Shown here one piece after another: positions 43,950 to 56,500 of a stretch of DNA of 64,000 nt. The translations under genes were made by a program, and so were the position numbers. Below the pieces are notes generated by a model. It was not told where the DNA came from and ran no database searches. It saw nothing but the letters and a program-made list of their open reading frames with translations. The DNA comes from Artemia franciscana (taxonomy: Eukaryota > Arthropoda > Branchiopoda > Anostraca > Artemiidae). How positions within the stretch are numbered: the first letter of the stretch is position 1; each line of letters opens with the position of its first letter. Location of the stretch: the NCBI RefSeq assembly GCF_032884065.1, contig NC_088866.1, positions 57,929,866 to 57,993,865 on the forward strand, given 5' to 3'.

Positions 43950-45100
43950 GGAGGCTTCCCCTTTTACAGGTGTCCACTGGATGCCAGTGACAAACAGCAT
44001 TCGGAAGCTTTTGATCGTTCATTCGACAAAAATATGTCCTCATGTCCTAAATATCTCATTCTTGTACTGTGATAGAGTAGTTTACAAGTGAATATCTTGT
44101 ATCGATTAATTAGGCTTTTTCACAGTCCAGTAAATATTTAATATTCAAGGCAACATTTTCGAACGCTTTGACTTGTTTTTCTTGCTGCTCGTTTAAGTGC
44201 CATGTCTCTGAAGCATATAGTAGCACAGGCAAGACTTTCTATTAAAAAGCTGTAGCTTTCAGCAAAGAAAGAAAATATGGGATCGCCATACTTTGTGGAG
44301 CCTATTGAACGTGTCATTTGCGTTTCCTATTCGTCGTCGATACTTGTTGTGCCGGTGAAACAGTGTCCTCAATTACGCTTACTGGGAATTAGAACTGAAC
44401 TGCTCGTTCTATGTCCTGGTCCTCGTAGTCCAATGTGTCTGAGAATTTAGTCTATTGGAATCATAAATACAAGTGGTGAAAGAACCCAGCCCTGATTTGC
44501 TCTTGATAGGATGCGGAAAAATCTAGTCTGGGTGCTAGGAGTCTAGACTTAGAGTTCGACATATCAACACATGCCAATAACGAGTTCGAATAGCTTTTCT
44601 GAGACGCCCATAGCTCAGAAAAATTGTCCATATATTTGGACAGTTTATAGAATTGAAGGCCTTTTTGAAAGCGACATAAAATATATAAATATTTGCCCTT
44701 AACTTTCGACTTTTGTCGGTCAAAACGTAAAGTGTGAATCATAGATGTGCACAGCAGCGACTTGGTTCGAAGCCATGTTGTAAGTCTCAAAGATGCTTAT
44801 TGATTTGTGAAATGACCTTGTGGAGTATAATATGCAAGAGCAGCTTCCCCGGAATGAAGAGAAGACAGACGCCACTGCAATTTCCTGGGATTTTGGTGTT
44901 CTCTTTCTTAGTGATCGTCACTGGGGTGATGGGTTTCCTGTCTGGGCCACTTTGCTGTCCAGACATTGAAGAGGGCTCTCCAGAACGCCAAACCGGACAA
45001 CATCAACGCCTTAATTATCTCCCCTGAGATGCAATCTTTCCCTGGAGACTTTTGTCTTTTTAGGCTTTTGGCTGCTTGAATAGTCCCGGCATGGGTAGGG
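43950..45100 (-). mobile_element. Decayed LINE RT fragment, copy 1
   Basis: Minus strand motifs across frames: LLFIPGKLLLHIILHKVISQ, QHGFEPSRCCAHL, ANIYIFYVAFKKAFNSI (RT palm A box decayed), NIWTIFLSYGRLRKAIR, then FSDTLDYEDQDIERAVQF, RIGNANDTFNRLHKVWRS and VLLYASETWHLNEQQEKQ-like. Typical EN-RT order with the YADD interval largely lost. Plus-strand frames here (44734-45288) are shadows. Confidence 0.8.
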
Positions 45101-46028
45101 CGTCAGTATATATACTCAGGGAGAATAGATTTTGCAAGGGTTTTGTCTTTGTTTCTTTTTTGGCGGCGGTCTATTCAGTAGATCTGCAATATCATGATCG
45201 CAGCGATAGCTGTAACCTAATAAAGAATGAAGCGCGGTCTACAGTAACACAATTTAAAAATATGTTTTTAAAACAAACTGTTTACTGATAAAAATTACCA
45301 TCTGCTGTGGATTCAGGAATGGTAATTGTTATTTCGAGTATTCTTCGAATAATAAAATGTTATTTGAAAACAGCTTTTAAGAATTTCGGAAAGATAACGA
45401 GAAACCCCTCAAAAATGGCGTTAGGTCGAAAAAAAGTGCACCATTCGAAACGTCATTATCAAAAATTCCATAGAGGAAACTTGCAGCCCTAACCTTGAAC
45501 AAAGAAGAAAATCACTCTTTTTCATATGTAGCACTGATATCTCTGCTTTTTTCTTGTATTGTTTTCTTAGCCCATAACAGGTACTAGAATATCATAGAGG
45601 GCTGTTTAAGGGCTCATTTGAAAAGAGATTGTAATATCTAGTGCTTTTTGTAATTAACAAAGATAATTCTGTAATACAATGCAATTTTTAACAAAATCTA
45701 CATCTTCATATACAAGATGATGTAACACACCTATCTTTTGAAAAGATATTTAACGGAGGTTTCATTAGAAATGGTGCTTCTATGTGATATGGTAACGTAT
45801 TTAATTAACTCTGCTCCCTGATATCCTGGGATTCGTCCTTTACTACATCAAGCTAAGAAAAAGCCGAAGGGTATTTGTTGCATTTTAAATATACCTGTCA
45901 AGTTTGCCGCCTTATTTAAATAGAGAGCCAACCTAACTTTCTACTTTAATATAAATTAGGAACAGTAATGGTCCTAATACAGACCTCTGGGGTAAACTTT
46001 TATCATCAAGAAACTCAGGCTGAGACAG
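45101..46028 (+). other. RPC5 intron B sequence up to the gap
   Basis: Same as 58240-59164. It includes the start of the minus-strand RT scrap with SLPQRSVLGPLLFLIYI (45933-46017), truncated by the gap. Confidence 0.6.
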
Positions 46029-46128
46029 NNNNNNNNNNNNNNNNNNNNNNNNNNNNNNNNNNNNNNNNNNNNNNNNNNNNNNNNNNNNNNNNNNNNNNNN
46101 NNNNNNNNNNNNNNNNNNNNNNNNNNNN
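46029..46128. other. Assembly gap, exactly 100 N
   Basis: 100 undetermined bases, the customary placeholder for a scaffold gap of unknown size. The DNA after it repeats what came before it. Confidence 1.
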
Positions 46129-49100
46129 TCTCCCCAATATGACCAGGTCTGGTCAGGATTCAAAATAAGAGCTCTTAGATGTGAGCTCCTTCTAAATATC
46201 CAGTCACCCATTATTAAGTTAAAAATACCTCAATTTTTCTAATTTTTTCAAATTAACATCCCCCTTCAACTCCCCCAAAGAGAGCAGCTTCAGTCTGGTT
46301 ATGCTAATTATGTATCTTGTGCTTATTTGTCCAACCAAGTTTCATCCCAATCTCTCCACTCTAAGCATTTTTCAAATTTCTGGTTTCCCCCTCCAACTCC
46401 CCCAATATCACTGGATACAGTCAGGTATAAGAGCTCTGAGACACAAGGTCCTTCTAAATATCGATTTTCATTGAGATCCAATCACCCATTTGTAAGTTGA
46501 TAAGGCTCAGGCAATGAAGAACATAAGCTTAACTTTTCCTTGTCTTTAAAATCTAGATGCCTTCCTATGTACCAACCCTTTTTGTCAGGTCACTCAAATC
46601 TCTATTTGCTCTTATTATGAGGAATAATTTTGTTCAATTTCGCTTTGGAACTTTTTTTCTCCTTTGCAGAGGAATTATTTTGCTTTTTTTGTGGGAATTT
46701 GTGGGTCATGGCAAATTTGTTCTTTATTAGTTTTTCAATGAAAATAAGAAGACATTTTTCAATGAAGATACCCAAAACACGTTTTTCTAAAATTTAGGCA
46801 GGCATAGGTCCCATCAGTTCTATTCAATTGATGCCACTGTCCCTTTGTGTTTTTCTTTCAAGATTTTCTTCAATCTCCAGCAGTTTCCTTTCAATATCAT
46901 CACTTCTACCTCTTCTGCAGTTTTTTTTTATTCCTGAAGCTGATAGCAGACCAGCTTACATGATTAATTCAAGAAGAACCTCTTTGGAAAATTTTGACTG
47001 GTTGTCAAATAACACCTACTATTTAAAACATTTACAAATAAAAAAATAGACAGAAGAAGAGTGTGACTGGAATATAAATATCCATGTAGTATGACAACAA
47101 GAAACATATGATCAAGCTGAAGGAAAGAAGTTGCAAGATAGGTTTGGGGGATGTGTCCTTCAGCTTAAATAGGTTGTTTAGATTCCTGGCAGTCTTAACT
47201 TTTAGTGTACTAATGTGCAATTTGTAAGAAATATTCTCATCAAGAGGAATTCCAAGGAAACATAAATAACCACTTTCAGACCAAAGAGGTGACAAATATA
47301 CCACACAAAAACCTACAAAAGCTGTAGAAATTCTTAAGAAAAAAACACAAACTCTCTGAAGTAAAATAAAAAAATTATTTAGTGAAACTTGATCAAATGC
47401 TACCATAGATAATGCACTGTTGTCATCTAATGTAACTAGGTCATCATTGGACTTTGACTGGAATCTGGGTTTACCAACCCAGAGAGCTGTAGAAATTCTT
47501 AACAAAAACACAAACTCTCTGAAGTAAAATAAAAACAATTTCTTTAGTGAAACTTGATCAAATGCTACCATAGATAATGTACTGTTGTCATCTAATGTAA
47601 CTAGGTCATTGGATCTAATGTAACTCATTAGATTTTGACTAGAATCTGGGTTTACCAACCAAAGTGGGTTACACACACAATAGCATAATTTTAGAATGCA
47701 CATTGTGCTCAGTATAAACCCTTATGGGACTCAAGATTAAACTTCAAAGTCATTTAGAGGGTTCTTGCCAATAAAAATCATCATTTTCAAGGGTGCAAAT
47801 AGAACTTAGAGTTTACAATTCCTGATACTCCAAGGTGGCAAAGATTTCCCAAAACGAGGTCATATATATCAAGGAGTCAAAATGTATGCTCAGTCGTGTG
47901 ACCAACACAAATTTCAAACTAGAATTCATGAAGGAACTATTGTGCATCAATGTAGTTTTCAGTCTTTATAGCATGACCTTTTTAAAATCTCTATGAGTGC
48001 TGGCAGGTGATGGGCTGGCCTATAAATTTAAGGATTGCTTCTGGGGCCACCTTTCAAAGAACTATTATCCTTGTACTTTTAAGAGCTTCCAACAAATTCC
48101 AAGATCAAAAGAAGCACAAACAAGCTCAGTTAAGAGTTAGAGAATTGCAGGTGATATGAACTTGATAACCTTAGTAGAAATATTGTCTGGACCTGATGAG
48201 GAAGGACATGGAAGAGGCAGGATTATCACTTGCAAATTGTCAGTCTTTGAACTGTTAAGAACCCTAGTGCCATTGATTTGAGACAAGCCAGTCAGAACTA
48301 AAATTTGCAATTGGGATCAGAAGGTCCTGGAAAACAGCTGCTGCAGTGATCTTCCCACCACCAGAGAACTATGACTCTAGCTAACTTTTGACAGCTTCTT
48401 TATCAGATACTAAGTGACTGTTCATTGCTAGACTTTCAGATAAAACTGATCTGGAAAAACAAGGCTTCAGAATTGATTACTAAGCTTCCACAACCTTCTT
48501 ATATCTTTCTTAAATTAAAAAAAAAACTCTAAAAATATTCAATCAGACCTTGCTGAGCAAGTAATTTATTTAAGTAGGCTCCTTTTACTATTATATTTAT
48601 CCAGGTAACAGACTTGGAATGAAGCTTTTCAGTTTTTTCAAAGACAATTTTTTCTTCTCAAGCTCTTGAGCAAACCTTCCAAGGGTTTAAATATTCAGGT
48701 TTTTCATTGATCTTGTGAAGATGAGGGTTGCAAGTTTGGAGCATTGTAGTTTTCACTGAATCATAAAATAAATTAAAACATGTGTTAATATCTGACTCAG
48801 AGTCAATCACATCCTGCACTTATAAAGTCAGAGGTAATTCTAACTGTAGCAGATTCTCTTCAGAAAAACAATAATAAGTCTTCTTTCACCATGGAGTTCT
48901 TCCTGAAAAAGGTTCAAAAAGGGCTATTTCCAAAAAATTGGGTAGTGATTTGAAATTTCACTTAGCAGAGGCTTAGTAAAGAAGACAGAATGTTGTCAAT
49001 TAGGGTGTCTGTTCTACTAATTACTCTAGTAGCTTTAAACATTACTAGCAGCATACCATAAAGAAGCATTACAGCAAGAAAATCTATTAGCAAAGAAAAA

Positions 49101-49833
49101 TTACCCAAAAGATTTAAACTGCCATTACCAATGACAATCATGTCACATGGCTGGTTTCACACCAGCCATTTATTTTTACATCTAGCCAGATTATTTTGGC
49201 GAGATTATTTAAGAAATCTGAAATAGAACTGAGCATGGCAAATCTCTCCAATAGCCTAACTAATTTTTTTCCTGGGAGTAAAGTTTCAATATACAGTGAC
49301 TCAAAAACTCCTTCCACATCCCACAAAACGACTCCACAAATGGAATATGGAAAATTTTCAGACACATTAAGAGCAAGATTTCTCTTTCATATCTGAGCCT
49401 AGTATGTTCTATATAACCAGACATTTACCGATTTTAAGGTACTTATATTGAGAAAGCTCAACAGTTAAATAAAAGGTGTTATTTTAGCATAAGCAGTGCC
49501 ATTTTTGGGCCAAAATATGGCCCTTAAGTATGAAAAGTTTCACAGAAACTGAAAAATCTCAAATATGACACCAAAAGTACTATTCTGGCGGCTCATGGGA
49601 TAAGTCAACTATTCCTGATCATAGTCTACATTGGACTTCCCCTAGTTCAGCTTTTCAGGGCTAAGTCCTACATCCCCCTTTTCTCTTCAGTATATATTCT
49701 TCACTTATTGCACCTATTTGCCAGCTTTGTTTGGAAAAAGGCAGAACAAAAACTTGTTTCCTCTGACATTTCTTGACAAATCATTAAATTTCTTGTGGAA
49801 GCTCAAACAAGGTTCTCTCAAAAGAGGAAATCA
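46129..49833 (+). repeat. Duplicated block X, copy 2 (3.7 kb)
   Basis: It starts at the gap and matches 32908-36626 almost base for base. It diverges at AGGAAATCA|AGGCTTTATTG (49834), where copy 1 instead enters the inverted arm. Confidence 0.95.
47030..49400 (-). mobile_element. Decayed LINE with endonuclease and RT segments, in block X copy 2
   Basis: Copy of 33820-36200. A small deletion near 47288 joins frames so that 223 codons are open on the minus strand (47703-47032), covering the duplicated FREFVFLLRIS part and LDENISYKLHISTLKVK. The open frame is accidental, since the RT core is missing and the rest is interrupted. Confidence 0.75.
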
Positions 49834-50205
<372 letters not shown>

Positions 50206-50424
50206 AATTTAGGTGGCTGCTTTTGTATTTTAGCTCTTTGAAGGAGCTATGGCATAACATAAAATTAGTATGCCAACAAATTAGCCGAAGTGGATGAAGA
50301 GCTGTCCATTTGAATACGCCATTTGGCTTTTTGATCTAATATGGCTCGAATTTAAATGCCTTGTAGTTTTAACACTTTCGAATTATGAAACAAAAATTGG
50401 GTAGAGTAATTTTTTCTGTTCCAG

Positions 50425-50523
50425 ATACCTATTTATATCACTCCTCAAGATGGTGACCATGTTAAAGTTTTCAACTATCTCATGAAGAATGCAAAAGTCA
50501 CAAAGTCTTTGCCTATATCTAAG
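50425..50523 (+). CDS. POLR3E: RPC5 exon A, duplicate 2
   Basis: Same 33 codons as 37505-37603, same acceptor (TTCCAG) and donor (GTAATC), phase 0. Taken as the functional copy because no gap separates it from exon C. Confidence 0.65.
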
Positions 50524-53500
50524 GTAATCATTATTTTTTTCAATGAATTTTTCTTTCCGTTTTTACTTTGTAGATTGTAGATATGATAATAATAATAATT
50601 ATTTATTTGAACCCTCTATACATACAAAAATGAACTTAGAGCAGTATGGAAAAGAAATATACATAATAAAAACACTCACCATCACAAACACTAAAAAACA
50701 CACTAATAATGACTCAGAAATGATTAATATACCCCAATTGAAAATCTAAAAGTGACTCAGATGGCTGTCTGAATCTGCCTTCTAAAACATGCATCTTATC
50801 ACATATCTCAAAAACTCCATAGCATTTCGAAATTTGACTATTAAAGGATCAAATAGGAACACAAAGAAAATACTTACAAAATTTCAAAAAGACAGACCAA
50901 ATTTGTTGACGTTCTGATGAGGTATAAAAACTTCCATAATGACAACAGAAAAAATACATAGGAAACAAAAAAACCAGTTTTAAATCCAACCAAGTGTTTT
51001 TTTTTTTGTCAAATTGACCTTTAATTCTAGAGAAATGTCCATAGGACTTTCTCAACTTCTCTCTCAACGCATTTATTGTTAGTGACCTTGTTGCTCAAAT
51101 CAAGGTCCCGAATGTAAGTTCAAGGTACTTGAGAAACACTGGCAAAAGTTCTATCAGGGGCAATCTGAATTTTTGAATTGGGAGGGTGATGACAACCGAA
51201 AGGGAGAAATTCAGTTTTAGCAGAAGCAACTGACAGCCCGATGTCAGACAACCCAGAATAAAGGCTGTTCACAGCAGCCTGCAGTGATTGCATATGATCA
51301 GACAGCAGAAGAATGTCATCTACATACAAAAGGTGACTTGCATCAATAGATGGCTCGATAAGAAAATGCAGCATTCTGTGGGTTGCACCACAGATGGCAT
51401 TGTTAAATATTATAGGACTTGACACTAGTCCCTGTTTTGCTCCACGATGCACATAAATTTGAATGCTATAAATATTTTTAACGTGGACATTTATAGAAGA
51501 GTTTTGATACCATTGTCACAGGGAAGCACAAACGAGTGGGTTTACCCCACTCCTCAAAATTGCTAAGATAGCTTTGGAGTGTAGGATTGAATCAAATACT
51601 CTAGGAATATCTATTGCAAAAACATATAATTTTTGTCCATTCTTTCATATCTCTCCAAAATAGACAGGAAATCTGCATGTGCATTCCCAACACCAAGACC
51701 CACACGAAAACCAAACTGATGATCTCCATGATCATCCCTATTTGAGATTTTTAAAAGAAGAATTTTTTCAAAGAATTTTGCAATAACTGAACAAACTGTA
51801 TATGGACGATAAGAGTCACAAGATTGAGCATCCTTATTCTTTTTTGGGATACACATCACAATGTCCTCGCATAGTACAGTTGGTACGAAATGCTGCGCAA
51901 TACAAGCAAACTCTCTGAAGTAAAGTAATGCCATATACTCAACTAGTTTTTTAGTACATAAAACTAATGTTCAGGTTGAAGTCCGTCAAACCAGGAGCTT
52001 TGCTTTTTTTAAGGAGACGAATCTGTGTAAGAACTGACGCGGGCTTGATAGAAAAAAGATTCTGGCTATGATCTAGTTGAGAAAAATGGTGAAAGAGAAT
52101 CTCTTGAAAAGTGGCATCCAGTGGTGGGAGGCTATCAGAGAATAACAAGAAGAAGTGTTTTTCTCAAGAAGTTGCATCAATAGGGGTTGAACGTGAACAA
52201 GACGATGAAGGGAACTTTGATACTTTGCTCCATAGTAGCTGTGGATGATTTCGGATTTCACAAGACCAAATCGATACTTGCCTTCTCTTGATGAGCAGTA
52301 CAGCTTTCGGGTACTCTTTTTTAGTCAATTTAAGGATCTTAAAAATTAAACCACATCTCGGACAATCACAATCCACCCAGATCTTAAACCAAAACTTTTG
52401 ATGGTTCTTTGCAAGTTGTATTTCTAGGTCATTGCTCCAAGCCTTTTTCTGTGTACCAATCCTAATTCTCTCAGATGGTACTACTGCTAAGGTGGCTACT
52501 TTAATCGAATGAGAATGAGCAATCTAAATCAAGGCGGCTGCCCTTCAGCGTTGCAGAAAGAAGGTGAAAAGGAATTTTGATTTTAGACAGCATGGATCCA
52601 AAACACTTCAATATAGTGGTATATCAATATTATCCCAATGCATCTTCCAAAACCACTGAGGCTGTTAACTGATTTGTGGAATAAACAAATTCATACGAAA
52701 CTTTAAATGTAAATGGTCTCTTGTTAACATATCATCAGATACATCAACAATGACACCCTGAATTTCCAGAATATTTTGGAGAACAAAATCAAGATCGGAA
52801 ATGGTACCAGAATGGTGAACAGAAACTTTTTCACTAGAACTAGAACCAATATTAACATACATAGCCTATAGTTTCATTTCTAACATCTGGCCCTCGAACA
52901 GGTAAGGGTTTCTTGACCTCTGAACACAACAGACTGTTGCTTTGATGACTACCACCACAGTTGGCAGAGGTAAAGGACTGTGCCTGAGAGCTCCCGTGAC
53001 GGTTGCTATGATTACTGGCATATTTGCTGCATTTAGTTGGATTTGAACAATCTCTAGCAATATGACCAAAGCCTTGACCATTGTGACATTGCATCGGTTT
53101 TTTGCTCCTCCTTGTGCGCTAAAAAACAACTCAACAGAATATGGAAATCTGACAAAAATGTTACGCTTGGATATGAACCCCTGCGCCTTTCAAGAACATC
53201 AAATTTCAAGGCACTTTTGCACACACCCTGTGCCTGCTTTATCCTATCTTTTGCGAAAAATTTTGATGCAATCTTGATAAAAAATTTTTCTTTTGTAATA
53301 TTCCGCTGCAGAAAATTCAAAACTGGGCTCATATGTATAGAAACCAATATTTTTCTGGGGGTCTCCTTATGAGAGAAGTAAGAGAAGCGTTGAAGGCTGA
53401 CTAACTTATCCCGCAATGTAAGAGGCAAGCCCGGTGGGTACCACGGTTCTTGCAACCAACTCTCTCACGCCCTTCTGCTTACTTTTCTCTCGTCACCTCT

Positions 53501-56500
53501 ATTGAAGCGTGATTGCCTATAAATGTCGGATCTCTCTAATTATATTCTTACTGTTTGATTGCCAAATAAAGTTTCTAATTCGTTTAGATATTTATTAGAT
53601 ATCTATTTAGATATAGATATGGGGAAAATGTCTGTTTACTTTTGCGCATTGCTGCAAGATAGTAAATATATATTTTTAAGGAGAAAATGCTGCTATTAAC
53701 ATCACACAGCAGCACCAGGCCAACACAATAGCGCATGCTCATCCTCCACTCCAACCTCCTCCCATCCTGTTTGAGGGGCGACAGGTGGATAATCAAAAAG
53801 CACAGTCTTTGGAAAAATGCATCCATAAAATGGGATCTAGCCATCTTAATATTTTTTTTCACTGTAGCACTGGAAGGTGGGATCAAACCAAGCTGAAGCT
53901 TATCAGTAGTACATGTTTATTTTATAGCACAGCTTTTTGATGAGCAGCTTATTAATAATACTGCTTTATTTTATAGCACAAGATATGCAACTTATTAATA
54001 ATACTGCTTTATTTTATAGCACAGCTTTTTTGATGTGCAGCTTATTAATAATACTGCTTTATTTTATAGCACAACTTTTTTGACGAGTAGATTAATAATA
54101 ATACTGCTTTATTTTATAGCACAGCTTTTTTGATGTGCAGCTTATCAATAATACTGCTTTATTTTATAGCACAGCTTTTTTTGACGAGTAGATTAATAAT
54201 AATACTGCTTTATTTTATAGCACAGCTTTTTTGATGTGCAACTTATTAATAATACTGCTTTATTTTATAGCACAGCTTTTTTGATGTGCAGCTTTTTTAT
54301 AGTCAGTCAAACAAGCACCTAAAGCTATCCTTAGACAATTCCTATGGAAAGAGTTGAGTAAATCTAAACATATCTAAACCCCATGTTTCAGGAACATCAC
54401 TTGGCCTTTATCATTGCTTTGTCTTCCAACACTCTAAATCTTAATTTGCAGAGTTACCTTCCTTTTTTTCAAACTCCTTTCACCTTCTAACAAACACGGT
54501 GCGCTTTGGCTATTCTGCTTCTCATATTTTCACTGCAAAAACCATCTTTACTAATAGTATCCAGGTATGTGAAGCTGTCCACTTGATCAATTTTTATGTG
54601 ATCTAACATCAGCTCTACACTCTCATTTATTCCTAATTACCTTCATCAAAACTTATCTATCAGCTGAATCAAACGCATATTTATAATTAATAAAGTGAAA
54701 GAGCAATGGGGTCTGATGATTCAGACACAACTTAGTTATTAATGTACGTAGTTTGGTTGGCACATTTTCTCCCCTTCAAAACTACACTGATCTTCTCTTA
54801 AAACTATGTCGATAACATCTTTTAAAAACCATATTCATGTTCATTTTCTATTTTTCCTAAAACAATTGAATAAATAATTGAAAAAGCAATCAATGTTATT
54901 TTTGGATTTCTTGAATTTCAATATTGGCTCTTATTTCTTTCCTGAAAATCTGTACTGAGTTTTTAATACGAAAGCAGGTCTAGAGTTTTACAAAAATCTT
55001 GCATTTTTCTTTTAATTTTAGAGTTAAACAGGATTAAGAGCATACCTGCATTGGAACTCTCCCGAACACTGGTGCAAAGGATACTTTCTTCCCTTTTCCA
55101 TAAAAATCGGAGTCTAATCATTGAAATTGGAAATCGGAGTAACCTTAAAATGCGCTGATAGTTTTTGTCAGCTGCTTCCCTGAGAAATTCTTTATTTCTG
55201 ATCTTCATGGGGTCTTCCTCCCTCTGTGAGTGAGTTTGTTGTGTAGTTCATAAAGCTTGTTAATCACATAATATGTGTTCTAATTTTGAAAGTTTAAGTT
55301 GACCTAGAATCTAGTCGCCACTTCACATCCCTCAGACGGAGATTTAGAAGATTTATCTAGGAAGGGGACAATATCCAGAAGTATGGATTTTAGTCATACA
55401 TGTATGGGTTTTCAAGGATTGTCAGCTCAATGTTGTTCACTTTTCCTAATAAGTCTTTTATACTCCTAAGCTTGAATATTTTTCCTAAAATTATACCGTG
55501 AGTGGGGGCCCTTGGATCAGTCTTAGGTAGGATCATGTTCAATTACGGTAAAAAGCTGTTTTTGTATTAGTAACAACGAAGACCACACTGCCTTTCCATC
55601 ACAAAAAGCAAGAGATATTTCGAACAGCTACTGTTTGCAAAGGCAGTGACTAGAATAAAATTTGAGTGAATATTTCGTCTGTATGTCATGCTGCTATCTT
55701 CAAAAAAGACAATTTTTGCATATATATTGAAATATTTGCTTAGGATTTATTATAGCTTCTTTCTTTTCAATTAGCTCCTATAATGCATAATTTTATCTTT
55801 CTATGCTCTCATAAACTGTGAAATCTAATTATCCTTTTTTTGTACGTAGTTCTGTGTTGCTAATATTCCAAAAGTGCCTAATATGATGCTAATGCCCACG
55901 ACTAATGCCCAGTTTAATTGCATTGCTTTATGTTTCTAGTGAATTTCTGAATAAAGGAACTGACAGTTGTATTTGATGCAATATTTCTCCCCATGGAAAA
56001 TGGTTTAAAATACCTTTACAATGCCAGGAAGTATACCTTTCTAGGATTTTCTTTCTTTAGTTAATTCAATCAGGTATTTGCACTTCACGTTAATAAACTC
56101 CCACTTGTAAAAAAAACCTTTTCTCAGCCTTTTCTCCCATGTGTAGTTCTGTAATTTAAATATGTATTGCTTTCTAGGTTAGGGTGAAACCAAATCAAGA
56201 CCTGACGGAGTTGCGCCTTGATTTGCGACAAGAAACGCAGTATTTCAGCTTAGAAAAGGCTCAAGAAATTGCCGACACTTCAGGACTCTTTAAAAAAGAA
56301 GCAACACCCGATGAACAGTAAGTTTGCTTCTTTGAAAGACTATGGCCCCTTTCTTTCCCTTCCAAAGATTAAAAAAAAACTTAATTAGCTAGGAAATAAA
56401 AGAGAGAGAAAAAAAACTAAAGTAGGCCAGTGTAGTAGGCCACCAAACAATAAACAGTAGCAGTAGCATTGTCTTTGCCTGCTAAGATAAAAACTGCAAC

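Larger units (their letters stand above)
37283..46028 (+). repeat. Duplicated block Y, copy 1 (8.7 kb), truncated by the gap
   Basis: Matches 50203-59164 from ATAAATTTAGGTGGCTGC to GGCTGAGACAG, with small indels and a different count of the 50-bp repeat. It contains RPC5 exons A and B, two LINEs and intron sequence. It ends exactly at the run of N. Confidence 0.96.

Noticed and set aside
44734-45288. Plus-strand frames of 70-109 codons, repeated at 57870-58424
   Set aside because: They are shadows of the minus-strand LINE RT, whose motifs are recognisable; repetition is due to the Y duplication.
47032-47703. 223-codon minus-strand open frame as a gene
   Set aside because: It is a decayed LINE segment with an internal 165-bp duplication; the homologous frame in X copy 1 is broken.
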